64,000 nucleotides of DNA, from positions 258,097 to 322,096 of the forward strand of contig CAKQWF010000003.1 in NCBI GenBank assembly GCA_934277985.1, read 5' to 3'. This document shows positions 17,492 to 27,583 of this stretch, piece by piece; the stretch's first letter is position 1; every line of letters starts with the position of its first letter. Under the pieces are notes generated by a model. That model was not told the origin of the DNA, searched no databases, and was given only the letters and a program-made list of their open reading frames with translations. This DNA is from an uncultured Oxalobacter sp. Its GTDB lineage: Bacteria > Pseudomonadota > Gammaproteobacteria > Burkholderiales > Burkholderiaceae_D. The position numbers and the translations under genes were made by a program.

Positions 17492-18718
17492 TCAATCCGG
17501 CAGGAAAATCTGCTGCAAGTCGTTCAGAAAGCGCTTGCCCAGTGCCGTAGGCTGGATATGGACAGGTGAGACTTCCAGAAGGCCGAGTCCGGACGCTTTT
17601 TCCAATGGTTTGTCGAGTATCGAAATCGGCAAACCGGTTCTTTCCGTAAACAAGACAGGTGAGAAACCGTCCATCAACCGCAAAGCATTGAGCATGAATT
17701 CGAAACCGAGGTCGGCAGCCGGTACATCGAACTGTTCTTCCAGCGGAATACCTTGTGTGATATTGCGCATATACAATTCAGGATTGCGTAATCGCATTTG
17801 CCGGACAACACGCTGGTCCGGCAAGGTGATTTTCGAGTGTGCTGCTGCACCGATACCCAGATAATCGCCGAAAAGCCAGTAATTCCTGTTGTGCCAGCAT
17901 TGCCGTCCGCTCCGCGCATAAGCGGAAACCTCATAATGAGAAAAACCGGCATCCGCCGTCGCCTCTTCCAGCCATTTTTGCATGCCGTCAACCACGTCTT
18001 CGTCAGGCAAGGCAGGCGGATGCTTGAAGTAATAGGTATTCGGTTCGATCGTCAGCTGATACAGCGACAAATGTTGCGTTCCGAAAGAAAGCGCTGTCGA
18101 AATATCCTCCTGCAACTGCATCTGCGTCTGTTCCGGCAAACCGTACATCAGATCCAGATTGACATTGTCGAAATACCGCTGTGCGATTTCCACTGCATTT
18201 CTGGCTTCATCCGCGTCATGGATACGCCCGAGCTTATGCAAAAGTTCCTGATTGAAACTCTGAATCCCGATGGAAAGCCGGTTGATACCGCTTTCCCGGT
18301 AGGACTTGAAACGTCCTGCCTCAAAAGTACCCGGATTCGCTTCCATCGAAATTTCCGCATCCGGCAATACCGGCAAACATTCGCGGACAAATGAAAGCAG
18401 CTTGTCGACACCGGCAGCCGAAAGCAGACTGGGGGTTCCCCCACCGATGAAAATACTCGAAACCTTGCGCCCCCAGATCATGGGCAACGACAATTCCAGA
18501 TCACGCCTCAAAACATCCAGATAGTCGCTTTCAGGCAAAACCGAATGTTTTTCATGTGAGTAAAAATCACAATACGGGCATTTGCGAATACACCATGGAA
18601 TATGGATATACAGCGCAAGCGGTGGCAACACATCGAAATGTGGTGTATTGCCCCCATCCGTTTTACCTGTATCCCTTGAGACAACCCTGTTTGCCGTCAC
18701 CGGCCTGATCGGAATCAC
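17492..18718 (-). CDS. hemW: Radical SAM heme chaperone HemW
   Basis: HemW binds heme and passes it to respiratory proteins; it was formerly called an oxygen-independent coproporphyrinogen oxidase-like protein. The 408 residues contain the radical-SAM cluster CIRKCPYCDFYSH (C-x3-C-x2-C) about 40 residues in, then FIGGGTPSLL and the SIGIQSFN, VNLDLMYGLP and LSLYQLTIEPN blocks. The GTG start overlaps the rdgB stop by four bases, giving an N-terminal extension of about 30 residues before the core. It is the last gene of the uvrB-ung-like-rph-rdgB-hemW strand. The CxxxCxxC and missing HemN N-terminal motif fit HemW and not HemN. Confidence 0.93.
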   Translation of the reverse strand: MIPIRPVTANRVVSRDTGKTDGGNTPHFDVLPPLALYIHIPWCIRKCPYCDFYSHEKHSVLPESDYLDVLRRDLELSLPMIWGRKVSSIFIGGGTPSLLSAAGVDKLLSFVRECLPVLPDAEISMEANPGTFEAGRFKSYRESGINRLSIGIQSFNQELLHKLGRIHDADEARNAVEIAQRYFDNVNLDLMYGLPEQTQMQLQEDISTALSFGTQHLSLYQLTIEPNTYYFKHPPALPDEDVVDGMQKWLEEATADAGFSHYEVSAYARSGRQCWHNRNYWLFGDYLGIGAAAHSKITLPDQRVVRQMRLRNPELYMRNITQGIPLEEQFDVPAADLGFEFMLNALRLMDGFSPVLFTERTGLPISILDKPLEKASGLGLLEVSPVHIQPTALGKRFLNDLQQIFLPD

Positions 18719-19299
18719 GATAATTTCTCCAGAAGCGAGCGTAACGCCATACCGCGGTGGGAATGGCTGTTTTTTTCTTCAGGCGTCAGCTCGGCAGCCG
18801 TTTTGCCGAATTCTTGCAGCCAGAAATACGGGTCGTAACCGAAACCGTTGGTACCTTTGGGATGATCAATGATTTTGCCGAACCAGCGCCCGTCTGCGAT
18901 CACCGGCTGCGGATCGTCAGGTGAACGTACATAAACCAGCACACAATAATAATTGGCTGTCCGATCTGCGACTCCAGAAAGTTCCTGAATCAGCAAGGCA
19001 TTGTTGCGATCGTCCGACTTGGGTTCTCCGGCATAACGCGCCGAGAGCACACCGGGCCTGCCACCCAGTACATTCACACAAAGACCGGAATCATCGGCCA
19101 GCGCCGGTTTTCCGGTCTGCCTTGCAACATGACGCGCCTTGGCAAGCGCATTTTCCACAAACGTGAAATAAGGCTCATCTGCCTCGCTGACCTGATAGTC
19201 CGACTGTGGAACGACACGATAGCCCGCCGGTTCGAGCATCTGGCGGAATTCCCTGAGCTTTCCAGGATTGCCGGAAGCCAGCACAATTTCTTTGGTCAT
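18715..19299 (-). CDS. rdgB: XTP/dITP pyrophosphatase (RdgB/HAM1)
   Basis: House-cleaning enzyme that hydrolyses dITP, dXTP and ITP so that deaminated purines do not enter DNA or RNA. It has 194 residues: the SGNPGKLREF nucleotide motif at the N-terminus, the general-base stretch ADDSGLCV, and the GTNGFGYDPYF signature. It starts 15 bases after rph, a common proteobacterial pair, and overlaps hemW by four bases. Confidence 0.96.
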   Translation of the reverse strand: MTKEIVLASGNPGKLREFRQMLEPAGYRVVPQSDYQVSEADEPYFTFVENALAKARHVARQTGKPALADDSGLCVNVLGGRPGVLSARYAGEPKSDDRNNALLIQELSGVADRTANYYCVLVYVRSPDDPQPVIADGRWFGKIIDHPKGTNGFGYDPYFWLQEFGKTAAELTPEEKNSHSHRGMALRSLLEKLS

Positions 19300-19314
19300 A
19301 GGAATCCGCCGGTT

Positions 19315-20058
19315 TCAGTATTCTTCCAGTCCGAGTACCCGTTTTTGCATGTGGATCAGTTCTCCGATGCCCTTTTGTGCCATACCGAGCATTTCGCCAA
19401 GCATCGCATGACTGAAAGCACCGCCTTCCGCCGTTCCCTGGATTTCGACGAAGTCACCCGATTCCGTCATCACGACATTCATGTCCGTATCGCATGAACT
19501 GTCTTCCTGATAATCCAGATCCAGCATCGGAACACCCTGACTGATGCCAACCGAAATCGCAGCGACGAAATGGCGCAGCGGTACTTTTTCGATCAGTCCC
19601 TCTTCCACCATCAGAGAAAACGCATCATAGGCAGCGATCATGACCCCGCTGATCGAAGCGGTACGGGTACCGCCGTCTGCCTGAATCACATCGCAGTCCA
19701 GCTTCAGTGTCCGTTCACCGAATGCATTGAGATCGAACGCCGCACGGATCGAACGACCGATCAGACGCTGGATTTCCTGTGTCCGTCCCGACTGGCGTCC
19801 GCGAACCGCTTCACGTTCCATACGGGTATGTGTCGAACGCGGCAACATGCTGTATTCCGCCGTCAGCCATCCGCGTCCCCTTCCCCGCAGAAAAGGCGGC
19901 ACCGATTCTTCAATGCTGGCGGTACAGATCACTTTGGTATCGCCGAACACCGTCAATACGGAACCTTCGGCATATTTGGTGTAGTTGCGGATAAATTCGA
20001 TAGAACGCATGGCATCCAGCGGACGGCCATTGGAACGGATGATTTGGGAATTAGACAT
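19315..20058 (-). CDS. rph: Ribonuclease PH
   Basis: Phosphorolytic 3' exonuclease that trims tRNA precursors. The 247 residues have the usual layout: [11 protein letters not shown] at the N-terminus, [52 protein letters not shown] and [19 protein letters not shown] near the phosphate site. It starts 65 bases after the Ung-like gene. Sequence and length are ordinary, with no truncation of the kind known in E. coli K-12. Confidence 0.96.
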   Translation of the reverse strand: MSNSQIIRSNGRPLDAMRSIEFIRNYTKYAEGSVLTVFGDTKVICTASIEESVPPFLRGRGRGWLTAEYSMLPRSTHTRMEREAVRGRQSGRTQEIQRLIGRSIRAAFDLNAFGERTLKLDCDVIQADGGTRTASISGVMIAAYDAFSLMVEEGLIEKVPLRHFVAAISVGISQGVPMLDLDYQEDSSCDTDMNVVMTESGDFVEIQGTAEGGAFSHAMLGEMLGMAQKGIGELIHMQKRVLGLEEY

Positions 20059-20123
20059 TTTCTCGTTTCATGAAGATTGACAGATGGTTCAATAATGCCA
20101 CCGAATAAAAAGAATGAAAACCG

Positions 20124-20939
20124 TTAATTGACTCCATTCTGGCTATCCGGCCGTTTTCCCTGCCTGTACAGAAGCGCCATCGGCCAAAACAGCGATTGCA
20201 TGGTCCGGTTTCCGATAAAAGACAAATTGTACGGATGTTCCGATACCTTGCAGTCGAACGAATCCGCCAACGGAAGCGACAACAGTTTTTCGGCCATTTT
20301 TCCCCAAAGCACCAGCACAATCTTTTCCTGCCGGTTCCGGCTAGCCGAAGCCAATGCTTCCAGTACCACATGAAAAAACGGTTGCCATGCACGCGCCTCA
20401 CGTGCCGCAGGAACATGCTGCCGGTACACCAGCGCGGCATTCAACAGTAAAAACCCTTTCTCCAGCATCGTTTCCTGCATTTCATCCAGCGTCCGGATAT
20501 ACGGCGCCCCTTCGACAAGTGCCTGCCGTGCAACCGCTTTCATTGCCTCGCTGCCTGTATTATCGATTGCCAGCTTGCCTTCGGCGACACATAGCATCTT
20601 GATGAAATTCCGCAATGAAGTCGCCCGGTTGACCGGTTTGGACAAACCGTTTTCCGACCACAAGTCCGTAACGGCCGCATCCATGAAACAATAACCCGAT
20701 GCGCTTTCCGCTCTGGGATAAGGCCCTTCACCCACCAGCACATACCGCACCGCATCCATCGGCTGTGAAAACGCGGCAAAAAGCCTGTTGCCGGTCGGCA
20801 AAAAAACATCGTCCGCCAGTGTTTCCAGATAATCCGGCGACTGTCGCGCAATCGCAGCCAGCCCATTACGCAATACCGGTATCCAGCTGGAATGCACTCT
20901 TTCTAGCGTTTTTTCGATGAATTCCGGAAAATTCGTCAT
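20124..20939 (-). CDS. Uracil-DNA glycosylase-fold protein lacking the canonical catalytic Asp
   Basis: 271 residues with the order of blocks found in family 1 uracil-DNA glycosylases. [16 protein letters not shown] at 70-85 stands where Ung has GQDPYHGPGQAHGLCF; then come [35 protein letters not shown] and SEHPYNLS (235-240), where Ung has PHPSPLS. The Asp that activates water (GQDPYH) is Gly72 here, and Gln and His of that motif are Glu and Pro. The His of the second motif (H235) remains. It may use another residue, bind without cutting, or act on another lesion. The start overlaps the uvrB stop by four bases, which supports a DNA-repair role. Confidence 0.8.
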   Translation of the reverse strand: MTNFPEFIEKTLERVHSSWIPVLRNGLAAIARQSPDYLETLADDVFLPTGNRLFAAFSQPMDAVRYVLVGEGPYPRAESASGYCFMDAAVTDLWSENGLSKPVNRATSLRNFIKMLCVAEGKLAIDNTGSEAMKAVARQALVEGAPYIRTLDEMQETMLEKGFLLLNAALVYRQHVPAAREARAWQPFFHVVLEALASASRNRQEKIVLVLWGKMAEKLLSLPLADSFDCKVSEHPYNLSFIGNRTMQSLFWPMALLYRQGKRPDSQNGVN

Positions 20940-23062
20940 TTTTTACCTGCCTTTCCGGTCTTGCCGGCTTTGCCCGCCGCTTCCAGTCTTATCCTGTCGA
21001 TCACTGCCGCGCCAAACGCACGTTCGCGCAAGACATGCAGCTGATCCCGCGCTTTCGCCGCCTTTTCGAATTCCAGATTTTTTGCGTAATCGGCCATTTG
21101 TTTTTCCAGTTTCCGGATTTCACGGCTCAATTCTTTTTCGGACATAACCTCATATTGCGCCTGTTCGCTGGCGACATGCGGTTCTTGCAAACGATCCTGC
21201 GGATGGAATACCCCGTCGATCAGATCCCGAACTTCTTTCATGATGCCAGACGGCGTAATCTGGTGTTGTTCGTTATAAGCCAACTGCTTTGCCCGCCGCC
21301 TTTCCGTTTCGTCGATCGCCCGTTTCATCGAATCGGTCATCGTATCGGCATACAGAATCGCCGCACCGTTGAGATTGCGCGCCGCACGCCCGATCGTCTG
21401 GATCAGACTGCGTTCCGAACGCAAAAACCCTTCCTTGTCCGCATCCAGAATCGCGACCAGCGACACTTCCGGAATATCCAGCCCTTCTCGCAACAGGTTG
21501 ATGCCGACCAGCACATCGAATGTGCCCAGACGCAAGTCCCGGACGATTTCTACCCGCTCGACCGTATCGATATCGCTGTGCAGATAACGGACACGCACCC
21601 CGTTTTCGGTCAGAAATTCCGTCAACTGCTCCGCCATGCGCTTGGTCAGCGTTGTCACCAGAACCCGCTCGCCTTTTTCCACACGGTCATGAATTTCCGA
21701 AAGCAAATCATCGACCTGCGTCGCCGCCGGTCTGACTTCGATAGCCGGATCGACGAGTCCTGTGGGGCGGACCAGCTGTTCGACGACCTGTCCCGAATGC
21801 GACAGTTCGTAAGCGGCCGGCGTGGCGGAGACGAAAACCGTCTGCCGCATCTTGCTTTCGAATTCGTCGAACCGCAAGGGACGGTTGTCCAGCGCGGACG
21901 GCAAACGAAAACCGTAATCCACCAGATTCGTCTTGCGCGAACGGTCTCCGTTGTACATACCGTTCAATTGTCCGATCGTGACATGCGATTCATCCAGAAA
22001 CATCAAGGCATCGCTCGGCAGATAATCGACGAGTGTCGGCGGCGGTTCTCCGGGTTTCATGCCGGTCAGATGACGCGAATAATTTTCGATTCCCTTCGTG
22101 AATCCCAGTTCATGCAGCATTTCCAGATCGAAACGGGTCCGCTGGTCGATACGCTGCTCCTCGACATACTTGCCGTTTTTGCGGAACCACTCCTTCCGCT
22201 CGCGCAACTCGTCCTTGATCGTCTCGATTGCACGCAAGACCGTTGCACGCGGTGTGACGTAATGCGACCCCGGATAAATCGTAAAACGCGGAATTTTCTG
22301 CAACACCTTGCCTGTCAACGGGTCGAAGAAATGCAAGCTTTCGACCTCGTCATCGAACATTTCGATACGCAATGCATAATCGGCGTTTTCGGCAGGAAAC
22401 ACGTCGATCGTGTCGCCGCGCACACGAAACGTTCCACGGGCAAATTCCATATCATTGCGCTTGTACTGCATCTGGACAAGCCGTGCGATCACATCGCGGT
22501 ACGGCATTCTGTCATGTGTGCGCAAGGTCAGGATCATCTGATGGTATTCGTTCGGATTGCCGATACCGTAAATGGCCGATACCGTCGCCACGATCACTAC
22601 ATCACGTCGTTCCATGAGCGACTTGGTACACGACAGGCGCATCTGTTCGATATGCTCGTTGATCGCCGAATCCTTCTCGATGAACAAGTCGCGCTGGGGA
22701 ACATAGGCCTCCGGCTGGTAATAATCGTAATAGCTGACGAAATATTCCACGGCATTTTCCGGGAAAAACTCACGGAATTCACTGTAAAGCTGCGCAGCCA
22801 GCGTCTTGTTCGGCGCGAACACGATCGCTGGACGTCCCAGACGTGCAATCACATTGGCCATCGTATACGTCTTGCCAGACCCCGTCACACCAAGCAATGT
22901 CTGGAACGACAAGCCGTCGTCTATGCCTTCCACCAGCTTGTCGATCGCTTCGGGCTGATCGCCTGACGGTGGAAAAGGTTGATGCAATCTGAAAGGGGAA
23001 TTCGGGAAAGTAACGACTTTTCCGTCATCTTTTTTTGAAGAAATAAGCGATAAGTGAGACAT
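20936..23062 (-). CDS. uvrB: Excinuclease ABC subunit B
   Basis: UvrB verifies damage handed over by UvrA and positions UvrC for nucleotide excision repair. The 708 residues show the helicase fold: [10 protein letters not shown] (Walker A), [15 protein letters not shown] (the damage-probing beta-hairpin), FLDESH (Walker B), and QTIGRAARN of motif VI. A UVR domain that contacts UvrC lies near the C-terminus, followed by a Lys/Gly-rich tail ([14 protein letters not shown]). It is the first gene of its operon and is divergent from the aminotransferase. No convincing LexA box was seen in the 130 bases upstream. Confidence 0.97.
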   Translation of the reverse strand: MSHLSLISSKKDDGKVVTFPNSPFRLHQPFPPSGDQPEAIDKLVEGIDDGLSFQTLLGVTGSGKTYTMANVIARLGRPAIVFAPNKTLAAQLYSEFREFFPENAVEYFVSYYDYYQPEAYVPQRDLFIEKDSAINEHIEQMRLSCTKSLMERRDVVIVATVSAIYGIGNPNEYHQMILTLRTHDRMPYRDVIARLVQMQYKRNDMEFARGTFRVRGDTIDVFPAENADYALRIEMFDDEVESLHFFDPLTGKVLQKIPRFTIYPGSHYVTPRATVLRAIETIKDELRERKEWFRKNGKYVEEQRIDQRTRFDLEMLHELGFTKGIENYSRHLTGMKPGEPPPTLVDYLPSDALMFLDESHVTIGQLNGMYNGDRSRKTNLVDYGFRLPSALDNRPLRFDEFESKMRQTVFVSATPAAYELSHSGQVVEQLVRPTGLVDPAIEVRPAATQVDDLLSEIHDRVEKGERVLVTTLTKRMAEQLTEFLTENGVRVRYLHSDIDTVERVEIVRDLRLGTFDVLVGINLLREGLDIPEVSLVAILDADKEGFLRSERSLIQTIGRAARNLNGAAILYADTMTDSMKRAIDETERRRAKQLAYNEQHQITPSGIMKEVRDLIDGVFHPQDRLQEPHVASEQAQYEVMSEKELSREIRKLEKQMADYAKNLEFEKAAKARDQLHVLRERAFGAAVIDRIRLEAAGKAGKTGKAGKK

Positions 23063-23192
23063 GAGTTCTTACCTTTGATAAGATGTTAGCCGTTGGAAAA
23101 AGCAAAAAAATTTTGTTTTTTCGCTCTGCACCGGTTGCTTCATGCACGATGATGCGGATTGCATCTTGCACTAGATATTGAATGTTAACACG

Positions 23193-24407
23193 ATGAACCA
23201 ATCTATTCCGGAAACAATCTTTTCCGCCATTCCGATGGCACCACGCGATCCCATTCTGGGTATCACCGAAGCTTTTCATGCCGATACCAACCCGAACAAA
23301 ATCAATCTCGGTGTCGGTGTCTATTATGACGACAACGGCAAGGTTCCCCTGCTTAAATGCGTTCAGGAAGCCGAAAAGCAGATCACCGCATTAGGCAGCC
23401 CGCATACCTATCTGCCGATCGACGGTCTGCCGCTGTATGACAACGCCGTCCAAAAGCTGGTATTCGGTGAAACAAGCGATGTCGTCAGCCAGAAACGGGT
23501 CGCCACGGTACAAGCCATCGGCGGAACCGGCGCCCTGAAAATCGGTGCCGACTTTCTCAGGCGTTTTTCTCCGGGTTCGCAAGTCTGGATCAGTGATCCC
23601 AGCTGGGAAAATCACCGCGCCCTGTTCGAATATGCCGGATTCAAGGTCAATACCTATCCCTACTATGATCCGGCCACCCGCGGCGTGGACTTTTCCGGCA
23701 TGAGCGATACCCTCAAGGCACTGCCTGCCGGCTCGATCATCGTATTGCACGCATGCTGCCACAATCCGACCGGAGCCGACCTGTCGGATGCGCAATGGGA
23801 TGAAATCATCGACATCGTCAAAACCCGCAAACTCATTCCGTTCCTTGACATGGCCTATCAGGGCTTTTCGGAAGGTATCGAATCCGATGGCCGGATCGTT
23901 CGCCGGTTCTCGTCGCAATATACGCCAGTACTGGTATCCAATTCCTTCTCGAAATCCTTTTCCCTGTATGGCGAACGTGTCGGCGCATTCAGCATCGTCG
24001 CCGGCAACGCGGATGAAGCAGCACGTACCTTGTCACAACTCAAACGCATCATCCGGACCAACTATTCCAACCCGCCGATTTACGGCGCGAAAATCGTTGC
24101 GACGGTACTGGCCAATCCGGAACTGCGCCAGATGTGGGAAAACGAACTGACCAGTATGCGTGTGCGTATCCACGAAATGCGACACAAACTCGCCGATGAG
24201 CTGACGGCACGGAAATACGGCCAGGATTTCAGCTTCATCACCCGCCAGAACGGCATGTTCTCCTATTCAGGCCTGACCCCTGAACAGGTCGAGCGCCTGA
24301 AAAACGAATTTTCGGTTTATATCGTCAGCACGGGACGTGTCTGCGTGGCAGCACTCAATTCGCACAACCTGGATTACGTCGTCAACGCAATCTCCAGCGT
24401 TCTGTAA
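23193..24407 (+). CDS. Aspartate/aromatic-amino-acid aminotransferase, class I
   Basis: PLP enzyme that moves amino groups between aspartate or aromatic amino acids and 2-oxo acids in the cytoplasm. It has 404 residues from the ATG at 23193 (a TTG at 23178 is in frame but begins outside the conserved start). IFSAIPMAPRDPILGITEAF is the AspC/TyrB-type opening, NLGVGVYYDDNG follows, LHACCHNPTGADL is the cofactor-binding loop, and NSFSKSFSLYGERVG carries the PLP lysine. AspC and TyrB cannot be told apart by eye. It is monocistronic with its own terminator. Confidence 0.93.
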   Translation: MNQSIPETIFSAIPMAPRDPILGITEAFHADTNPNKINLGVGVYYDDNGKVPLLKCVQEAEKQITALGSPHTYLPIDGLPLYDNAVQKLVFGETSDVVSQKRVATVQAIGGTGALKIGADFLRRFSPGSQVWISDPSWENHRALFEYAGFKVNTYPYYDPATRGVDFSGMSDTLKALPAGSIIVLHACCHNPTGADLSDAQWDEIIDIVKTRKLIPFLDMAYQGFSEGIESDGRIVRRFSSQYTPVLVSNSFSKSFSLYGERVGAFSIVAGNADEAARTLSQLKRIIRTNYSNPPIYGAKIVATVLANPELRQMWENELTSMRVRIHEMRHKLADELTARKYGQDFSFITRQNGMFSYSGLTPEQVERLKNEFSVYIVSTGRVCVAALNSHNLDYVVNAISSVL

Positions 24408-24428
24408 ATCCCGCGTGAAATCCGCTCC

Positions 24429-24462
24429 ATCCGGCAAATGCCAAAGCATTTGCCGGATTTTT
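24429..24462 (+). terminator. Rho-independent terminator after the aminotransferase
   Basis: ATCCGGCAAATGC pairs perfectly with GCATTTGCCGGAT across a CAAA loop and is followed by TTTTTC. Confidence 0.9.
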
Positions 24463-24607
24463 CATAACCATTTCAGAAACAGACTTTGCCAGCCGGCAAT
24501 ACACCGGCGCGATGATTATCATCCGGCGGCGAAAAACACAGACGATTTTCCGGCTCGCCATCGTCCGGCACAAAAGCGGTCACCTCCTTACCACGAGGCC
24601 GTCTCTT

Positions 24608-25633
24608 TCAGATATACCCGTTCGGATTGCTACTTTGCCAGTTCCAGTAATCGCGGCACATCTCATCCAGACCATAGCGCGCTTTCCAACCCAGAAGCGA
24701 TGCCGCCAAGGACGGATCAGCATAATACAGCGGCACATCGCCGGCACGTCTCGGTGCAATCCGGTACGGAACCGGTTTTCCGCAAGCCTTTTCAAAGGCA
24801 TGGACGACATCCAGTACACTGTACCCGACTCCCGTTCCCAGATTGACGGTAAATCCCTTGTGTTCACGGAACAGGTATGCCAGTGCATCCACATGCCCGC
24901 GTGCCAGATCCATGACATGAATATAATCCCGGACTCCGGTACCATCCTTTGTCGGATAATCGTCGCCGAATACCGCCAGTTCCTTGAGCCGTCCGACCGC
25001 GACCTGTGCGACATACGGCATGAGATTGTTCGGGATACCGTGAGGATCCTCACCGATCAGTCCGCTGGGGTGCGCCCCGACAGGATTGAAATAACGCAAT
25101 ATGGCAACCGCCCATGAGGAATCGGAAAACGACAGATCATTCAGGATTTCCTCGATCATCAGTTTCGAACGACCATACGGGTTGGCGACAGACAATCTGG
25201 CCGTTTCGGGTACCGGTGAATAATCCGGATCGCCGTAAACCGTCGCCGACGAACTGAACACAAAATGGCGGACACCGGCTTTTTGCGCCACCTGCAACAG
25301 CGCGACCGTACCGGCGACATTGTTATCGTAATACATCAGCGGCTTCGCCACGGACTCGCCGACCGCTTTCAATCCGGCGAAATGGATAATGGCATCGACG
25401 GTGGACTGTGCGAATATTTTTTCCATTGCTTCCGTATCACGGATATCCGCCTCATGGAAAACCAGCGTTTTTCCGGTGATTTGCTGCACCCGTTCCAGCG
25501 ACTTGCGGGAACTGTTGCACAGATTGTCCACGGCAACCACGTCATACCCCGCTTCCAGCAGTTCCACACAGGTATGTGAACCGATATACCCCGCAGCACC
25601 GGTCACCATCACAGTTTTGCCGACATTCGCCAT
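24608..25633 (-). CDS. galE: UDP-glucose 4-epimerase
   Basis: Interconverts UDP-glucose and UDP-galactose with bound NAD, supplying galactose for LPS or using it. The start is set at MANVGKTVMVTGAAGYIG because GGAGTGC lies just before it; eight more residues are possible. The 341-residue form has the GAAGYIGSHT NAD motif, VDNLCNSS, FSSSATVYGDP and YGRSKLMIEE with the catalytic Tyr-x3-Lys. It stands alone, 9 kb from the O-antigen genes. Confidence 0.95.
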   Translation of the reverse strand: MANVGKTVMVTGAAGYIGSHTCVELLEAGYDVVAVDNLCNSSRKSLERVQQITGKTLVFHEADIRDTEAMEKIFAQSTVDAIIHFAGLKAVGESVAKPLMYYDNNVAGTVALLQVAQKAGVRHFVFSSSATVYGDPDYSPVPETARLSVANPYGRSKLMIEEILNDLSFSDSSWAVAILRYFNPVGAHPSGLIGEDPHGIPNNLMPYVAQVAVGRLKELAVFGDDYPTKDGTGVRDYIHVMDLARGHVDALAYLFREHKGFTVNLGTGVGYSVLDVVHAFEKACGKPVPYRIAPRRAGDVPLYYADPSLAASLLGWKARYGLDEMCRDYWNWQSSNPNGYI

Positions 25634-25820
25634 TTTTGCACTCCGATATTCTATCAACCGTATTGTTCATTCACCGGCAAGCCGGTTTTTCAGGAAAGCC
25701 ATTATATGTCATCGTCAACGGTAAAACAGCCATACAGCTCACGCCCCATTGACAGTGGTATCGCTTGCCTACTCATCACGCCTTCCGATTTGCCGTTTCG
25801 CCTGCTATACGGTACACAAT

Positions 25821-25850
25821 AAAAAAGCGTGATGCGAAAACATCCCGCTT
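25821..25850 (-). terminator. Rho-independent terminator after yicC
   Basis: On the minus strand AAGCG-g-GATG pairs with CATC-a-CGCTT (one mismatch) round a TTTTCG loop, then TTTTATT. It sits 19 bases after the yicC stop. Confidence 0.85.
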
Positions 25851-25868
25851 GCAGATGACACACGAACA

Positions 25869-26777
25869 TCATTCCAGATTCTGGACCTGTTCCCGTATCT
25901 GCTCAATCAGCAATTTCAGTTCCATGGATGCATCGGACAATTCCTTGATCGCCGCCTTGGAGCCCAGCGTATTGGCTTCGCGATTCAGTTCCTGCAACAT
26001 AAAATCCATACGCTTGCCGACCAGTCCGCCTTTTTCCAGAATGGAGCGCGTTTCATCCAGATGGATTTTCAGGCGTGACAGTTCTTCCGCCACATCAATC
26101 CGCATACCATATAACGTCACTTCCTGACGGATCCGTTCGGCAGCTTCCTGCTGCGTCATCGTCGCTGCAGAATTGCCTTCGATCGCCACACCCAGCGCTT
26201 CCTGCATCCGTTCGATGGCTTTCTGTTTGAACTGTTCGACCATCTTCGGAATCAGCGGCTCGATTTGCCCGACGATATGCTGCATCGCGACAACCCGATC
26301 AACCAGTGTTTTGGTCAATGCCGCCCCCTCCCGTTCCCGTTCGGCAGTAAACGTATCGAGCGTATCGGCCATCGCCTGTCTGACCTGCTGTTGCAATGTT
26401 TCCTGATCGGGAGAAGTTTCCTCGATCATACCCGGCCAGCGCAACAATTCGTTCACCGTCATCGCCTGCGCTTCCGGATACTGTTCCCTGATCTCGCGCT
26501 GCAAGCCTGACAGTTCCTGCAACAGCGCCTGATTGAGCTTCATGGCAGACGGATTTTGCGTCCCCCTGGCAAAAGACAAACGGCATTCCACCTTCCCGCG
26601 CCGGATATTTTGCATGATGGATTCACGGAAAAACGGTTCATACGCCCTGAACTCGTCATTCATTCTGAACTGCAAATCCAGAAAACGCGAATTGACGCTT
26701 TTCAGTTCGATCGTAAGCGTTCCTGCCACGGTTTCAAGCGATGTCGTGGCGTAAGCGGTCATGCTGCGGACTGCCAT
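25869..26777 (-). CDS. yicC: YicC/YloC family endoribonuclease
   Basis: A 302-residue member of a conserved family shown in E. coli to act as an endoribonuclease in RNA turnover. The N-terminal half opens with SMTAYATTSLETVAGTL and ELKSVNSRFLDLQFRM; the C-terminal DUF1732 part contains EVTLYGMRIDVAEELSRLKI, HLDETRSILEKGGLVGKRMD and FMLQELNREANTLGSKA, all family signatures. It has helical, charge-rich sequence in the middle. A terminator follows directly. Confidence 0.93.
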   Translation of the reverse strand: MAVRSMTAYATTSLETVAGTLTIELKSVNSRFLDLQFRMNDEFRAYEPFFRESIMQNIRRGKVECRLSFARGTQNPSAMKLNQALLQELSGLQREIREQYPEAQAMTVNELLRWPGMIEETSPDQETLQQQVRQAMADTLDTFTAEREREGAALTKTLVDRVVAMQHIVGQIEPLIPKMVEQFKQKAIERMQEALGVAIEGNSAATMTQQEAAERIRQEVTLYGMRIDVAEELSRLKIHLDETRSILEKGGLVGKRMDFMLQELNREANTLGSKAAIKELSDASMELKLLIEQIREQVQNLE

Positions 26778-26854
26778 ATCGGTTCCTTGTTCAATATTGG
26801 TGATAGGTGAATGATTGCCGGTACTGGCCTGTAAGATTTCCTGCTGTTTTCAAG

Positions 26855-26882
26855 AAAAACGGCACGCCAGCGCGTGCCGTTT
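26855..26882 (-). terminator. Rho-independent terminator after efp
   Basis: AAACGGCACGC pairs perfectly with GCGTGCCGTTT across four bases; on the minus strand it is followed by TTCTTG after a T-run. Confidence 0.9.
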
Positions 26883-26919
26883 CCGGAACAGACGACAGGT
26901 CGTTTCGTCCTGACAATCC

Positions 26920-27480
26920 TTATTTGCTACGGCTGCGGTATTCACCGGTACGGGTATCGATTTCGATCTTGTCGCCGATTTCGACAAACAGCGGAACCTG
27001 GATTTCGAAACCGGTTGCCAGTTTGGCGGACTTCATGACCTTGCCGGAAGACGTATCACCCTTGACGGCCGGTTCGGTATAGACAACTTCACGGATCACC
27101 GTATTGGGCAATTCGACGGAAATGGCACGGTCGTTGTAGAAAACAACTTCGCACGGCATACCGTCTTCGATGTAATTCAGCGCGTCGCCCATGTTTTCTG
27201 CATCGACTTCGTACTGGTTGTATTCCGCGTCCATCAGAACATAATGCGGATCGGAAAAATAGGAATACGTGACTTCCTTCTTGTCCAGTACGACAACATC
27301 GAACTTGTCATCTGCACGATAAACGGCTTCCATGTTGGAACCGTTAAGCAGATTTTTCATTTTCATCTTGCAGACAGAGGCATTGCGTCCTGATTTGCTG
27401 TATTCCGATTTCAGAACAACCATCGGTTCGTTATTGACCATGACGACATTGCCGGCGCGTACTTCTTGTGCAGTTTTCAT
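26920..27480 (-). CDS. efp: Elongation factor P, Arg32 (rhamnosylated) type
   Basis: EF-P relieves ribosomes stalled at polyproline. The 186 residues form the three beta-barrels of the family. The modified loop reads [11 protein letters not shown], placing Arg at position 32 in place of the Lys34 of E. coli; this is the form rhamnosylated by EarP in Neisseria and Pseudomonas. EarP is encoded next to it on the same strand (stop 103 bases upstream of this start), and dTDP-rhamnose genes lie elsewhere in the window. A strong terminator follows. Confidence 0.97.
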   Translation of the reverse strand: MKTAQEVRAGNVVMVNNEPMVVLKSEYSKSGRNASVCKMKMKNLLNGSNMEAVYRADDKFDVVVLDKKEVTYSYFSDPHYVLMDAEYNQYEVDAENMGDALNYIEDGMPCEVVFYNDRAISVELPNTVIREVVYTEPAVKGDTSSGKVMKSAKLATGFEIQVPLFVEIGDKIEIDTRTGEYRSRSK

Positions 27481-27583
27481 AAAAATAGGTAAAAAATGGA
27501 TTGAACAATAAACAAAAAATTCCGTTCCGTCGCTCTGGACATGACAGGCGCCGGATCATGTATTTGGTAAAAACGGCGTTATT

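Noticed and set aside
23063..23192. LexA box upstream of uvrB
   Set aside because: No CTG-N10-CAG or close variant could be found in the intergenic stretch.
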